DNA of 8,742 bases from Oscillospiraceae bacterium (lineage in GTDB: Bacteria > Bacillota > Clostridia > Oscillospirales > Oscillospiraceae): contig JAEDEN010000066.1 in the NCBI GenBank assembly GCA_016293265.1, positions 1 through 8,742 on the forward strand, in the 5' to 3' direction. Positions 1-5,477 of the stretch are shown here, piece by piece. The notes under the pieces are model-generated. The model ran no database searches and had not been told where the DNA came from. It was given only the letters and a program-made list of their open reading frames with translations. Position 1 is the first letter of the stretch. The number at the start of each line of letters is the position of its first letter. A program made the translations under genes and the position numbers.

Positions 1-254
1 TCCTGTCCAAGGACGAGGGCGGCCGTCACACCCCCTTCTTCAACAACTATCGTCCCCAGTTCTACTTCCGTACCACCGACGTTACCGGCGTCATCACCCT
101 GCCCGAGGGCACCGAGATGTGCATGCCCGGCGATAACGTGGACATGAGCGTTGAGCTGATCACCCCCATCGCCATCGAGAAGGGCCTCCGCTTCGCTATC
201 CGCGAGGGCGGCCGTACCGTTGGCTCCGGCGTCGTCATCGACATCGCCGAGTAA
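1..254 (+). CDS. tuf: Elongation factor Tu, C-terminal part (5' end outside window)
   Basis: EF-Tu is the GTPase that delivers aminoacyl-tRNA to the ribosomal A site. The 83 residues seen, in the frame starting at base 3 and ending at TAA 252-254, are the end of beta-barrel domain 3. The signature stretches are GGRHTPFFNNYRPQFYFRT, the DVTG turn, the MCMPGDNV segment and the closing IREGGRTVGSGVV. The G domain and domain 2 lie upstream of the window. The codons are strongly biased to C-ending forms, as expected for a highly expressed gene. A strong hairpin terminator follows 12 bases after the stop, so this is the last gene of its transcript. Identification is nearly certain; whether the genome has one or two tuf copies cannot be told from here. 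Confidence 0.97.
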   Translation, partial: LSKDEGGRHTPFFNNYRPQFYFRTTDVTGVITLPEGTEMCMPGDNVDMSVELITPIAIEKGLRFAIREGGRTVGSGVVIDIAE

Positions 255-266
255 TCAAGGCTTTTT

Positions 267-300
267 AAAAACTGCCGCAGCTTTTGCTGCGGCAGTTTTT
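267..300. terminator. Bidirectional intrinsic terminator between tuf and the DUF4830 gene
   Basis: This is a perfect 15-bp stem (267-281 with 286-300) around a TTTT loop. The GC core is CTGCCGCAG/CTGCGGCAG, with five A at the left foot and five T at the right. Because the A-run becomes a U-run when read from the other strand, it can stop both tuf transcription (stop at 254) and the convergent minus-strand gene (stop at 319). Confidence 0.93.
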
Positions 301-318
301 CTGTTTCCCCAGCCGTGG

Positions 319-789
319 TCATGCCCCCTCCGCGGCTCCGGGGTAGGCCAGGGGGTTTTGAAAGCCATCCGCGCCGGGGCAGCACACATCTCCCGCCACC
401 GGCAGGCCCTCGCAGATGTAGAGGTTTACCTGAACCCCCTCCGCCCGGCCGGGGTAGTTGGTGACGGCGTAAGTGTACCGGGAGACCTGCTTGCCGCAGC
501 TTTTCGCCAGGTCGAAGCCCTGGGAGCGCTGGAGCACGTTGTAGCTCAGGTAGGGCTCCTCCAGCCGCTCCGGCAGCAAAAACTGGAGCGTCTCCACAGG
601 CTCCGCCGCCACCTGCCAGCCCAGGTCCGCCAGATAGCCGATGCGTGCTTCGTTGCTCTCCAGCAGCTCCCCGGCGGGCTCCTCCGCCGGCCGCCCCAGA
701 AACAGGATCAGGGCCCCCATTATGATCCCCGCCGCCACCACGGCCAGGGCGGCTTTCTTTCGGCTCACGCGTGCAGTCCAGATCAACAT
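319..789 (-). CDS. DUF4830 domain protein, single-pass membrane anchored
   Basis: This 156-residue protein of unknown function is found in Clostridia. It has a short basic N-terminus (RVSRKK), one hydrophobic segment at about residues 13-30, then a domain that I recognise as DUF4830. Recognisable pieces are ARIGYLADLGWQV, a PVETLQFLLPE segment, EPYLSYNVLQRSQGFDL, CGKQVSRYTYAVTNYPGR and VNLYICEGLPVAGDV. The domain should lie outside the membrane. It holds three conserved-looking cysteines plus an extra CC pair. I chose ATG 787-789 rather than the in-frame ATG at 793-795: AGGAGG sits one base before the upstream ATG but seven bases before the chosen one. The gene is convergent with tuf and divergent from the rsuA-like gene. 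The family assignment is from memory of the sequence pattern. Confidence 0.85.
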   Translation of the reverse strand: MLIWTARVSRKKAALAVVAAGIIMGALILFLGRPAEEPAGELLESNEARIGYLADLGWQVAAEPVETLQFLLPERLEEPYLSYNVLQRSQGFDLAKSCGKQVSRYTYAVTNYPGRAEGVQVNLYICEGLPVAGDVCCPGADGFQNPLAYPGAAEGA

Positions 790-830
790 ATCCATCCCTC
801 CTGATGCTTTCCTATTCTTTTTTCCCGGGG

Positions 831-846
831 ATTATGATATGATAAT
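831..846. promoter_or_regulatory. AT-rich divergent promoter region (weak candidate)
   Basis: The spacer between the DUF4830 gene and the rsuA-like gene contains an AT-rich island with TATGAT (833-838) and GATAAT (841-846) as possible plus-strand -10 elements. On the minus strand CATAAT is also possible. No good -35 hexamer is found at 16-18 bases for either direction. This is the likeliest place for the two divergent promoters, but the exact elements are not resolved. Confidence 0.3.
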
Positions 847-868
847 GGCGGCCTTACCCCCCATTCAC

Positions 869-885
869 GCCGCCGGCCCGGCGGC
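869..885 (+). other. GC-only hairpin in the 5' leader of the rsuA-like gene
   Basis: A 6-bp all-GC stem, GCCGCC (869-874) with GGCGGC (880-885), encloses a 5-base loop. It ends 10 bases before the AAAGGAG ribosome binding site. There is no U-tract, so it is not a terminator. It may protect the 5' end of the message, or it may be chance in GC-rich DNA. Confidence 0.35.
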
Positions 886-909
886 AAGAAAAGACAAAGG
901 AGCATTACC

Positions 910-1650
910 ATGGAAAAGCAGCGCCTGGATAAGATCATCGCCTCCACGGGCAAGTGGTCCCGCAGGGAAGTAAAAGCCCTCATCCGCCAGGGCCTGGTGC
1001 TGGTGGACGGCGTCCCCGCCCGCAGCGCCGAGGAGAAGGCGGACCCCGGCGCCGCCCGGATCGAGGTGAAGGGGGAGCCCATCGCCTACCGCCGGTATAC
1101 CTGGCTCATGCTTAATAAGCCCGCCGGCTATCTTTCCGCCACGGAGGACGGCCGGGGCGCCACTGTTCTGGACCTTCTGCCGGAGGAGCTGCGCCGCCAG
1201 GGCCTGTTCCCGGTGGGCCGCCTGGATAAGGACACGGAGGGATTGCTGCTCCTCACCAACGAGGGGGGCCTGGCCCACGACCTCCTCTCCCCGAAGCGCC
1301 ATGTGGACAAGGTGTACTACACCCGGGTGGCGGGGCGGCTGACGGAGGCGGACTGCGCCGCCTTTGCCCGGGGCATCACCCTCCCGGACGGCCTTGTCTG
1401 CCGCAGCGCCGGATTGGAGATCCTCTCCGCCGGGGAGGAGAGCGAGGGGCGCGTCACCCTGCGGGAGGGGAAGTTCCACCAGGTCAAGCGGATGCTGGCC
1501 TATTTGGGCAAGCCTGTGCTCTATCTGGAGCGGATCAAAATGGGCAATTTGCCACTTGATTTGTCACTTTCACGGGGAGAATTCCGTTTTTTGACAGATA
1601 GTGAGGTGGAATCCCTCCGGGCCCAGGTGGATTCCTTGGAAAAACCTTGA
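910..1650 (+). CDS. rsuA: 16S rRNA pseudouridine synthase, RsuA family
   Basis: RsuA-type enzymes convert one uridine of 16S rRNA (U516 in E. coli) to pseudouridine during small-subunit assembly. The 246 residues show an N-terminal S4 RNA-binding domain at about 3-50 (RLDKIIASTGKWSRREVKALIRQG), a linker, and the catalytic domain beginning at MLNKPAGYLSAT (67-78). The active-site motif GRLDKDTEGLLLLTNEG lies at 103-119; Asp106 is the expected catalytic residue. A second conserved motif, EGKFHQVKRM, is at 186-195. Length is normal for the family. AAAGGAG at 896-902 lies seven bases before the ATG. The sister enzyme RluB, which acts on 23S rRNA, is close in sequence, but the GRLDKDTEG motif and the short C-terminus without a basic tail favour RsuA. 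The last 40 codons (from about 1535) are clearly more AT-rich than the rest of the gene. Confidence 0.9.
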   Translation: MEKQRLDKIIASTGKWSRREVKALIRQGLVLVDGVPARSAEEKADPGAARIEVKGEPIAYRRYTWLMLNKPAGYLSATEDGRGATVLDLLPEELRRQGLFPVGRLDKDTEGLLLLTNEGGLAHDLLSPKRHVDKVYYTRVAGRLTEADCAAFARGITLPDGLVCRSAGLEILSAGEESEGRVTLREGKFHQVKRMLAYLGKPVLYLERIKMGNLPLDLSLSRGEFRFLTDSEVESLRAQVDSLEKP

Positions 1651-1700
1651 ATTTTGCCCAAAAAGGCTTAAGAAAATTCGGCGAATAAACAAGAAACTTC

Positions 1701-1729
1701 TTGATTTTTGTGAAATCTGACGATATAAT
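1701..1729 (+). promoter_or_regulatory. Sigma-A type promoter for the CdaR/PucR-like regulator
   Basis: TTGATT (1701-1706), a 17-base spacer and a perfect TATAAT (1724-1729) are seen, with transcription expected to start near 1736. The promoter sits in the AT-rich 137-base gap after the rsuA-like gene and leaves an untranslated leader of about 50 bases. The leader holds two TGACA elements (in CTGACAAA near 1737 and TTGACAGG near 1757) that could be operator half sites; that is only a guess. Confidence 0.8.
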
Positions 1730-1787
1730 GAGGTTACTGACAAATTGCACAAAGTTTTGACAGGTGAGTGAGAGTAGGAGGACGGCC

Positions 1788-2879
1788 ATGTCTGGAAGAA
1801 TTTTTCAAAATGTGGTATTGCAGCTCAAGGAAAACACCGACCGCACCATCGGCGTCATTGACGGGGAGGGCATCGTGATTGCCTGCAGTGAGCTGCCCAT
1901 GATCGGCCAGCGCTGGGGCGAGTTCGTCCCGGTTATCAACAACGCCGGCGGCTCCATGGTCTCCTCCGAGGGGAAGACCTTCAAGGCCCTCAACGGCTGG
2001 GGCAACCAGTTTGATTACGCAGCCTTCGCCTTCGGCGACAATGAGATCAGCCACACGGTCTGCGCCATGGCCACCGTGGCCCTGAATTCCGCCAAGTCCT
2101 ATTACGAGGAGAAGCACGACCGGGGCTCCTTCATCAAGGATATCATTTCCGACAATATCATGCTGGGCGACATTTATATGCGGGCCAAGGAGCTGCGGGT
2201 CACCGCCGACGTGCCCCGGGGCGTGTTTGTGGTCCGCTCCCTGAAGAAGGGGGAGTCCGTCCCCACGGACGTGGTCCAGTCCCTGTTCCCTGACCGCCAG
2301 AACGACTTTGTCCTGGGCATCGGCGAGGGGGACGTGGTTCTCATCCGCCAGCTTGCGGAGGGCTCCGGCATCCGGGAGCTGAACAAGATCGCCTCCTCCG
2401 TGGAGACGGCCCTGCGCTCCGGCACGGAGGCCACCGTGGTGGTGGGCATCGGCACCGTGGCCCATCATCTCCGGGACCTGGCCAAGAGCTATAAGGAGGC
2501 CCAGATCGCCATTGAGGTGGGCAAGGTCTTCGACACCGAGAAGTACATCATCAACTATGAGAACCTGGGCATCGGCCGCTTGATCTACCAGCTCCCCACC
2601 ACCCTTTGCGAGATGTTCCTCCAGGAGGTCTTCAAGAAGAACCCCATTGACGCCCTGGACAAGGAGACCCTCTTCACCATCCACAAGTTCTTTGAGAACA
2701 ACCTCAACGTCTCCGAAACCGCCCGCAAGCTCTTCGTCCACCGCAACACCCTGGTTTACCGCCTGGAGAAGATCAAGAAGCTCACCGGATTGGACCTGCG
2801 GGAATTTGATGACGCCATCACCTTCAAGGTAGCCCTTATGGTGAAAAAGTACCTCACCTCCCGGGGCATCGAGTCCTGA
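1788..2879 (+). CDS. CdaR/PucR-family transcriptional regulator
   Basis: This is a 363-residue cytoplasmic DNA-binding regulator. The N-terminal part (about 1-110) resembles the small-ligand-sensing region of CdaR proteins (IGVIDGEGIVIACSELPMIGQRW, 21-43). The middle part (about 140-260) fits the GGDEF-like domain of this family, including GIGTVAHHLRDLAKSYKEAQ (220-239). The C-terminus (about 293-357) is the PucR/HTH_30 helix-turn-helix, with NVSETARKLFVHRNTLVYRL at 307-326. I chose ATG 1788 over an upstream GTG at 1764 because AGGAGG (1776-1781) lies six bases before it. The gene has its own promoter and hairpin terminator, so it forms a single-gene transcript. Family members sense sugar diacids or purine-type signals, but no such catabolic gene is in this window, so the ligand and targets are unknown. 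Confidence 0.87.
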   Translation: MSGRIFQNVVLQLKENTDRTIGVIDGEGIVIACSELPMIGQRWGEFVPVINNAGGSMVSSEGKTFKALNGWGNQFDYAAFAFGDNEISHTVCAMATVALNSAKSYYEEKHDRGSFIKDIISDNIMLGDIYMRAKELRVTADVPRGVFVVRSLKKGESVPTDVVQSLFPDRQNDFVLGIGEGDVVLIRQLAEGSGIRELNKIASSVETALRSGTEATVVVGIGTVAHHLRDLAKSYKEAQIAIEVGKVFDTEKYIINYENLGIGRLIYQLPTTLCEMFLQEVFKKNPIDALDKETLFTIHKFFENNLNVSETARKLFVHRNTLVYRLEKIKKLTGLDLREFDDAITFKVALMVKKYLTSRGIES

Positions 2880-2896
2880 ACCGAAGAATGATAAGA

Positions 2897-2924
2897 AACG
2901 AGAGAGCCGTGAGGCTCTCTCGTT
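2897..2924 (+). terminator. Hairpin terminator after the CdaR/PucR-like gene
   Basis: A perfect 12-bp stem, AACGAGAGAGCC (2897-2908) with GGCTCTCTCGTT (2913-2924), encloses a GTGA loop and starts 18 bases after the stop codon. The downstream tract (CTGTTAAT) is only moderately T-rich, so termination may be partial. Read from the other strand, it also lies 33 bases beyond the end of the minus-strand remnant at 2957. Confidence 0.75.
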
Positions 2925-2956
2925 CTGTTAATCGGAGCTGCCCCGGGAGTTGATCT

Positions 2957-3276
2957 TTACGCCCAGGACAGCATACAGATGAAAAAGGCCTCCATCATGC
3001 TGAAATGCAGGCCTGCCACAGCCACAAGGAAATCCAGATCCATAGCGATCAGGAGGATCCGTTTGGAAATATCATAAGCGGTGACCAGTGCGGCGGTAAT
3101 GGCCAGCGTAAAGCGGAAGCCCAGGAATTCGTGGATCTGCTTATGGGTCAGAAAACCGATCCAGGCCAAAAGATGCAGGTCTTCAATGGAGACCAGGATA
3201 CTGTGCATATCGCCTGCGCGGTGAGAGACAGAATCATGATGGCCAGCAGGGCCAGGGAGAAAATGCGCTTCTTCAT
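2957..3276 (-). pseudogene. Small signal-peptide ORF, probably frameshifted; function unknown
   Basis: A very strong ribosome binding site (AGAAAGGAGGTGATT on the minus strand, 3280-3294) points at ATG 3274-3276. It opens a 42-residue frame ending at 3148 that starts with a clear signal peptide, MKKRIFSLALLAIMILSLTAQA, followed by 20 unremarkable residues. The -1 frame stays open on to TAA at 2957 and encodes a hydrophobic sequence with good codon use, including TLAITAALVTAYD and a long apolar stretch near the end (LVAVAGLHFSMMEAFFICML). The simplest reading is one small secreted or membrane protein broken by a single-base change between about 3210 and 3150. A true 42-residue secreted peptide (3148-3276) is the alternative. 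I recognise no family. Confidence 0.4.
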
Positions 3277-3336
3277 ACAAAATCACCTCCTTTCTGTGTT
3301 TGTACTCAATAAACAAGTCAGGAGGTGATTTTGTAT
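3275..3336 (-). promoter_or_regulatory. 17-bp inverted repeat that can sequester a ribosome binding site
   Basis: ATACAAAATCACCTCCT (3275-3291) and AGGAGGTGATTTTGTAT (3320-3336) are perfect inverted copies separated by 28 bases. In a minus-strand transcript the arm at 3320-3336 is an anti-Shine-Dalgarno strand that would pair with the whole ribosome binding site and the first two bases of the start codon of the small ORF at 3276. Read on the plus strand, the right arm also looks like a ribosome binding site, 12 bases before an ATG at 3338. That ATG opens only a 56-codon frame antisense to the DUF4367 remnant. Confidence 0.75.
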
Positions 3337-3364
3337 CATGCTTTTTCAGGAAAGCTTGAAAGAC

Positions 3365-3760
3365 TTATGGGTTCTCTGTTTTTACCAAAGAAACGCTTTC
3401 TGCCATGTGCAAAAGCACGGATTCATCAGAAAAAGCATCTATGAAGAACTGAAGATTTTGTTCTTCGCCGATCCAAAGGATGGTGTTGCCCTCTTTGGGA
3501 TCAGATGAAAGGAATATTTGTCCGAAGCAGCCGTTGACCGTGATATCGTGGACCGTCATGTTTGCTGCACTGATCCAGAAGGCGGAGCCCGCTTCCATGC
3601 GGGCATATTCCAAGATGATTCGCTGCCCATCAGCATTTTCATAGGTGAAGTGGCGGGATGCGGGGCCTTCGATGATGCGGGTTTGCTGATGCTTTTCCGG
3701 CATGGCGCGGATGAGGGCCGCCAGACGGCCCCAGCCATCCTCCGGGCTGATTATAGCACA
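3365..3760 (-). pseudogene. DUF4367 domain protein remnant, N-terminus missing
   Basis: The last 120 or so residues of this frame read as the C-terminal DUF4367 domain found in many clostridial extracytoplasmic or anti-sigma-like proteins. The diagnostic features are MPEKHQQTRIIEG followed by FTYENADGQRIILEY, then VHDITVNGCFGQIFLS, GNTILWIGEEQNLQFFIDA and a closing LLHMAESV. Complete proteins normally have a cytoplasmic N-terminal region and a transmembrane helix before this domain. Here the family resemblance fades near 3760, and the upstream frame runs straight into the ftsE promoter region. No ribosome binding site precedes any in-frame start; the first ATG inside the domain is at 3703. 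I therefore call it a truncated remnant, although a short product from 3703 (112 residues) cannot be excluded. Base composition is lower in GC than its neighbours. Confidence 0.65.
3750..3758 (-). promoter_or_regulatory. Extended -10 promoter candidate facing the DUF4367 remnant
   Basis: On the minus strand TGCTATAAT gives a perfect -10 hexamer with a TG extension. No -35 match is found at 16-18 bases, only a T-run. If active, it would transcribe the DUF4367 remnant and the small signal-peptide ORF, starting near 3743. It would be divergent from the ftsE promoter about 45 bp away. Confidence 0.35.
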
Positions 3761-3800
3761 CCCGGGGCGGCAAAAAAATATGAATAATTGTAAACTCGTG

Positions 3801-3829
3801 TTGCATTGGGGAGAAAAATCGGCTACAAT
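3801..3829 (+). promoter_or_regulatory. Sigma-A type promoter for the ftsEX operon
   Basis: TTGCAT (3801-3806), a 17-base spacer and TACAAT (3824-3829) are seen. Transcription should begin near 3836, leaving a leader of about 60 bases before the ftsE start. The leader contains a small CCGC-AAAA-GCGG hairpin of unknown significance. Confidence 0.78.
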
Positions 3830-3894
3830 GTCTATGTCTGAAAAATTATGTCTACCGCAAAAGCGGCGGATGACGATAGAGTAGTGAGGTACAC

Positions 3895-4593
3895 ATGATC
3901 CGATTAAAAGACGTGGAAATGGAATACGAAAACGGCACAAAGGCCGTTCGCGGCATCTCCCTGACCATCGAGGACGGGGAATTCGTGTTTCTGGTGGGCC
4001 CCTCCGGCTCCGGAAAGTCCACCATCATCAAGCTCCTTACCGGGGAGGTGGAGCCCAACAGCGGCCGCATCATGATTAACGGCTTTTCCGTCAGCAATAT
4101 CTCCGAGCGGCAGATCCCCCTGATGCGGCGGACCCTGGGCATCATCTTCCAGGACTTCCGCCTCATCGAAAAGAAAACGGTTTACGATAATCTGGCCTTC
4201 GTCATGCGGGCCGTGGGCGCCCAAAGCAGGGAGATCCGCCAGCGGATCCCCTACGTGCTGCAGTTGGTGGGCCTGGAGCAAAAGGTCGACAGCTATCCCA
4301 GCGAGCTTTCCGGCGGCGAGCAGCAGCGGGTGGCCATCGCCCGGGCCCTGGTGAACAACCCCGACACCATCATCGCCGACGAGCCCACCGGCAACCTGGA
4401 CCCGGAGCGGTCCCTGGAGCTGATGAGCCTGCTGGTGAAGATCAACGAGCTGGGCACCACCGTGGTGGTGGTGACCCACGAAAAGGACCTGGTGGACCGC
4501 TTCGGCAAGCGTGTGGTCACCATCGACGCCGGCCGGGTGGTCAACGACAGCGTGGGCGGCTATGTGGGAGGGCAGATCCATGCGGGAACATAA
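3895..4593 (+). CDS. ftsE: Cell division ATP-binding protein FtsE
   Basis: FtsE is the cytoplasmic ATPase of the FtsEX complex, which is built like an ABC transporter but transmits a signal to peptidoglycan hydrolases at the division site. The 232 residues carry every ABC element: Walker A GPSGSGKST (35-43), Q-loop glutamine 86 in FQDF, signature LSGGEQQRVAIARAL (138-152), Walker B TIIADEP with Asp162 and catalytic Glu163, the D-loop GNLDP, and switch His195. FQDFRLIEKKTVYDNLAF (85-102) is characteristic of FtsE. The start is preceded by GTGAGG five bases upstream. Its 3' end overlaps ftsX by 14 bases, which implies translational coupling. Confidence 0.96.
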   Translation: MIRLKDVEMEYENGTKAVRGISLTIEDGEFVFLVGPSGSGKSTIIKLLTGEVEPNSGRIMINGFSVSNISERQIPLMRRTLGIIFQDFRLIEKKTVYDNLAFVMRAVGAQSREIRQRIPYVLQLVGLEQKVDSYPSELSGGEQQRVAIARALVNNPDTIIADEPTGNLDPERSLELMSLLVKINELGTTVVVVTHEKDLVDRFGKRVVTIDAGRVVNDSVGGYVGGQIHAGT

Positions 4594-5467
4594 ATTCGTC
4601 TACTTTTTCCGGGAGGGCGTGAGCAATATGTTCAGCCACGGCTTCATGTCCTTCGCCGCCGTGGGCATTACCGTGGCCTGCCTGCTCATCATGGGCACCT
4701 TCACCCTGGTGGCCGTCAACGCCGACTACAACCTGCGGGAGATGGAGCAGGAAAACGAGATCCTGGCCTATGTGGAGGACACCTACACCGAAGAGGAGGC
4801 CCGCAGGCTCCAGCCCATGCTGGAGGTGCTGCCCAACGTGGCCTCCGCCACCTTCATCACCCGGGAGGAGGCCATGGAGAGCTTCGTGGCCGACTATCCG
4901 GAGGAGGAGCTGTTCCAGAACCTGGACCCCAACATCTTCCGGGACCGCTTTGCCATCCGGGTCAAGGACCTGAATGACCTTTCCGACACGGTGAAGAGCG
5001 TGAAGGCCGTGAAGGGCATCGGCGACGTCAACGCCTATGAGGCGGTGGCCGGAGGCTTCATCACCGTGCGCAATATCGCCACCGTGGTGTGCGTGGCCCT
5101 GGTGGTCATCCTGTTCGTGGTGTCCGTGTTCATCATCTCCAACACCATCAAGCTCACCACCTTCGACCGCCGGGAGGAGATCGCCATCATGCGTATGGTG
5201 GGCGCCACCAACAGCTTCATCCGCTGGCCCTTCGTCTACGAGGGGTTCATCATGGGCCTGCTCAGCGCCGTCATCGCCTTTTTGTGCCAGTGGGGGCTGT
5301 ACAGCGCGGTGGCCACCGGCGTTAATACCAACGACACCCTCCAGCTTCTGGAGATCGTGCCCTTCCTGGCGATGTGGAAGGCGGTGGCGGGCAGCTTCCT
5401 GGCTGCCGGTATCCTGATGGGCGTGGGGGGCAGCCTTTCCGCCATCCATAAATTCCTGCGGGTATGA
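4580..5467 (+). CDS. ftsX: Cell division membrane protein FtsX
   Basis: FtsX is the membrane partner of FtsE; its outer loop contacts the cell-wall hydrolase. The 295 residues show the usual topology: a basic N-terminus, TM1 at about 24-46, a large extracellular loop (about 47-160), TM2 at about 165-188, a cytoplasmic segment with NTIKLTTFDRREEIAIMRMVGAT (188-210), TM3 at about 221-242 and TM4 at about 265-288. The FDRREEIAIMRMVGA motif is strongly conserved in FtsX. The start at 4580 (MREHKFVYFFREG) has GGGAGG eight bases upstream and matches the usual FtsX N-terminus. An in-frame ATG at 4511 would add 23 residues that merely shadow the end of ftsE. The gene ends 10 bases before the next gene. 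Confidence 0.95.
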   Translation: MREHKFVYFFREGVSNMFSHGFMSFAAVGITVACLLIMGTFTLVAVNADYNLREMEQENEILAYVEDTYTEEEARRLQPMLEVLPNVASATFITREEAMESFVADYPEEELFQNLDPNIFRDRFAIRVKDLNDLSDTVKSVKAVKGIGDVNAYEAVAGGFITVRNIATVVCVALVVILFVVSVFIISNTIKLTTFDRREEIAIMRMVGATNSFIRWPFVYEGFIMGLLSAVIAFLCQWGLYSAVATGVNTNDTLQLLEIVPFLAMWKAVAGSFLAAGILMGVGGSLSAIHKFLRV

Positions 5468-5477
5468 GGGAGGAGCT

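Noticed and set aside
220..804. Plus-strand open frame across the DUF4830 gene
   Set aside because: The minus-strand frame has a ribosome binding site, a membrane anchor and a recognisable domain; the plus frame runs through the tuf end and the terminator and has none.
1690..1709. Terminator after the rsuA-like gene (CAAGA-AACT-TCTTG then ATTTTTG)
   Set aside because: The stem is only 5 bp with little GC and overlaps the -35 element of the next promoter.
3148..3215. Programmed -1 frameshift joining the two frames of the small signal-peptide ORF
   Set aside because: No X-XXY-YYZ slippery heptamer is found in the overlap; the GGTTTTC before the stop fits poorly in the P site and no downstream structure is obvious. 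A mutation is the simpler explanation.
3338..3508. Plus-strand 56-codon frame after the right arm of the inverted repeat
   Set aside because: It has a binding-site-like sequence 12 bases before its ATG, but the spacing is long and the frame is antisense to a clear DUF4367 domain.
3005..3787. Plus-strand frames at 3005-3328 and 3518-3787
   Set aside because: There is no ribosome binding site and no family pattern; they lie antisense to the signal-peptide ORF and the DUF4367 remnant, which have better evidence.
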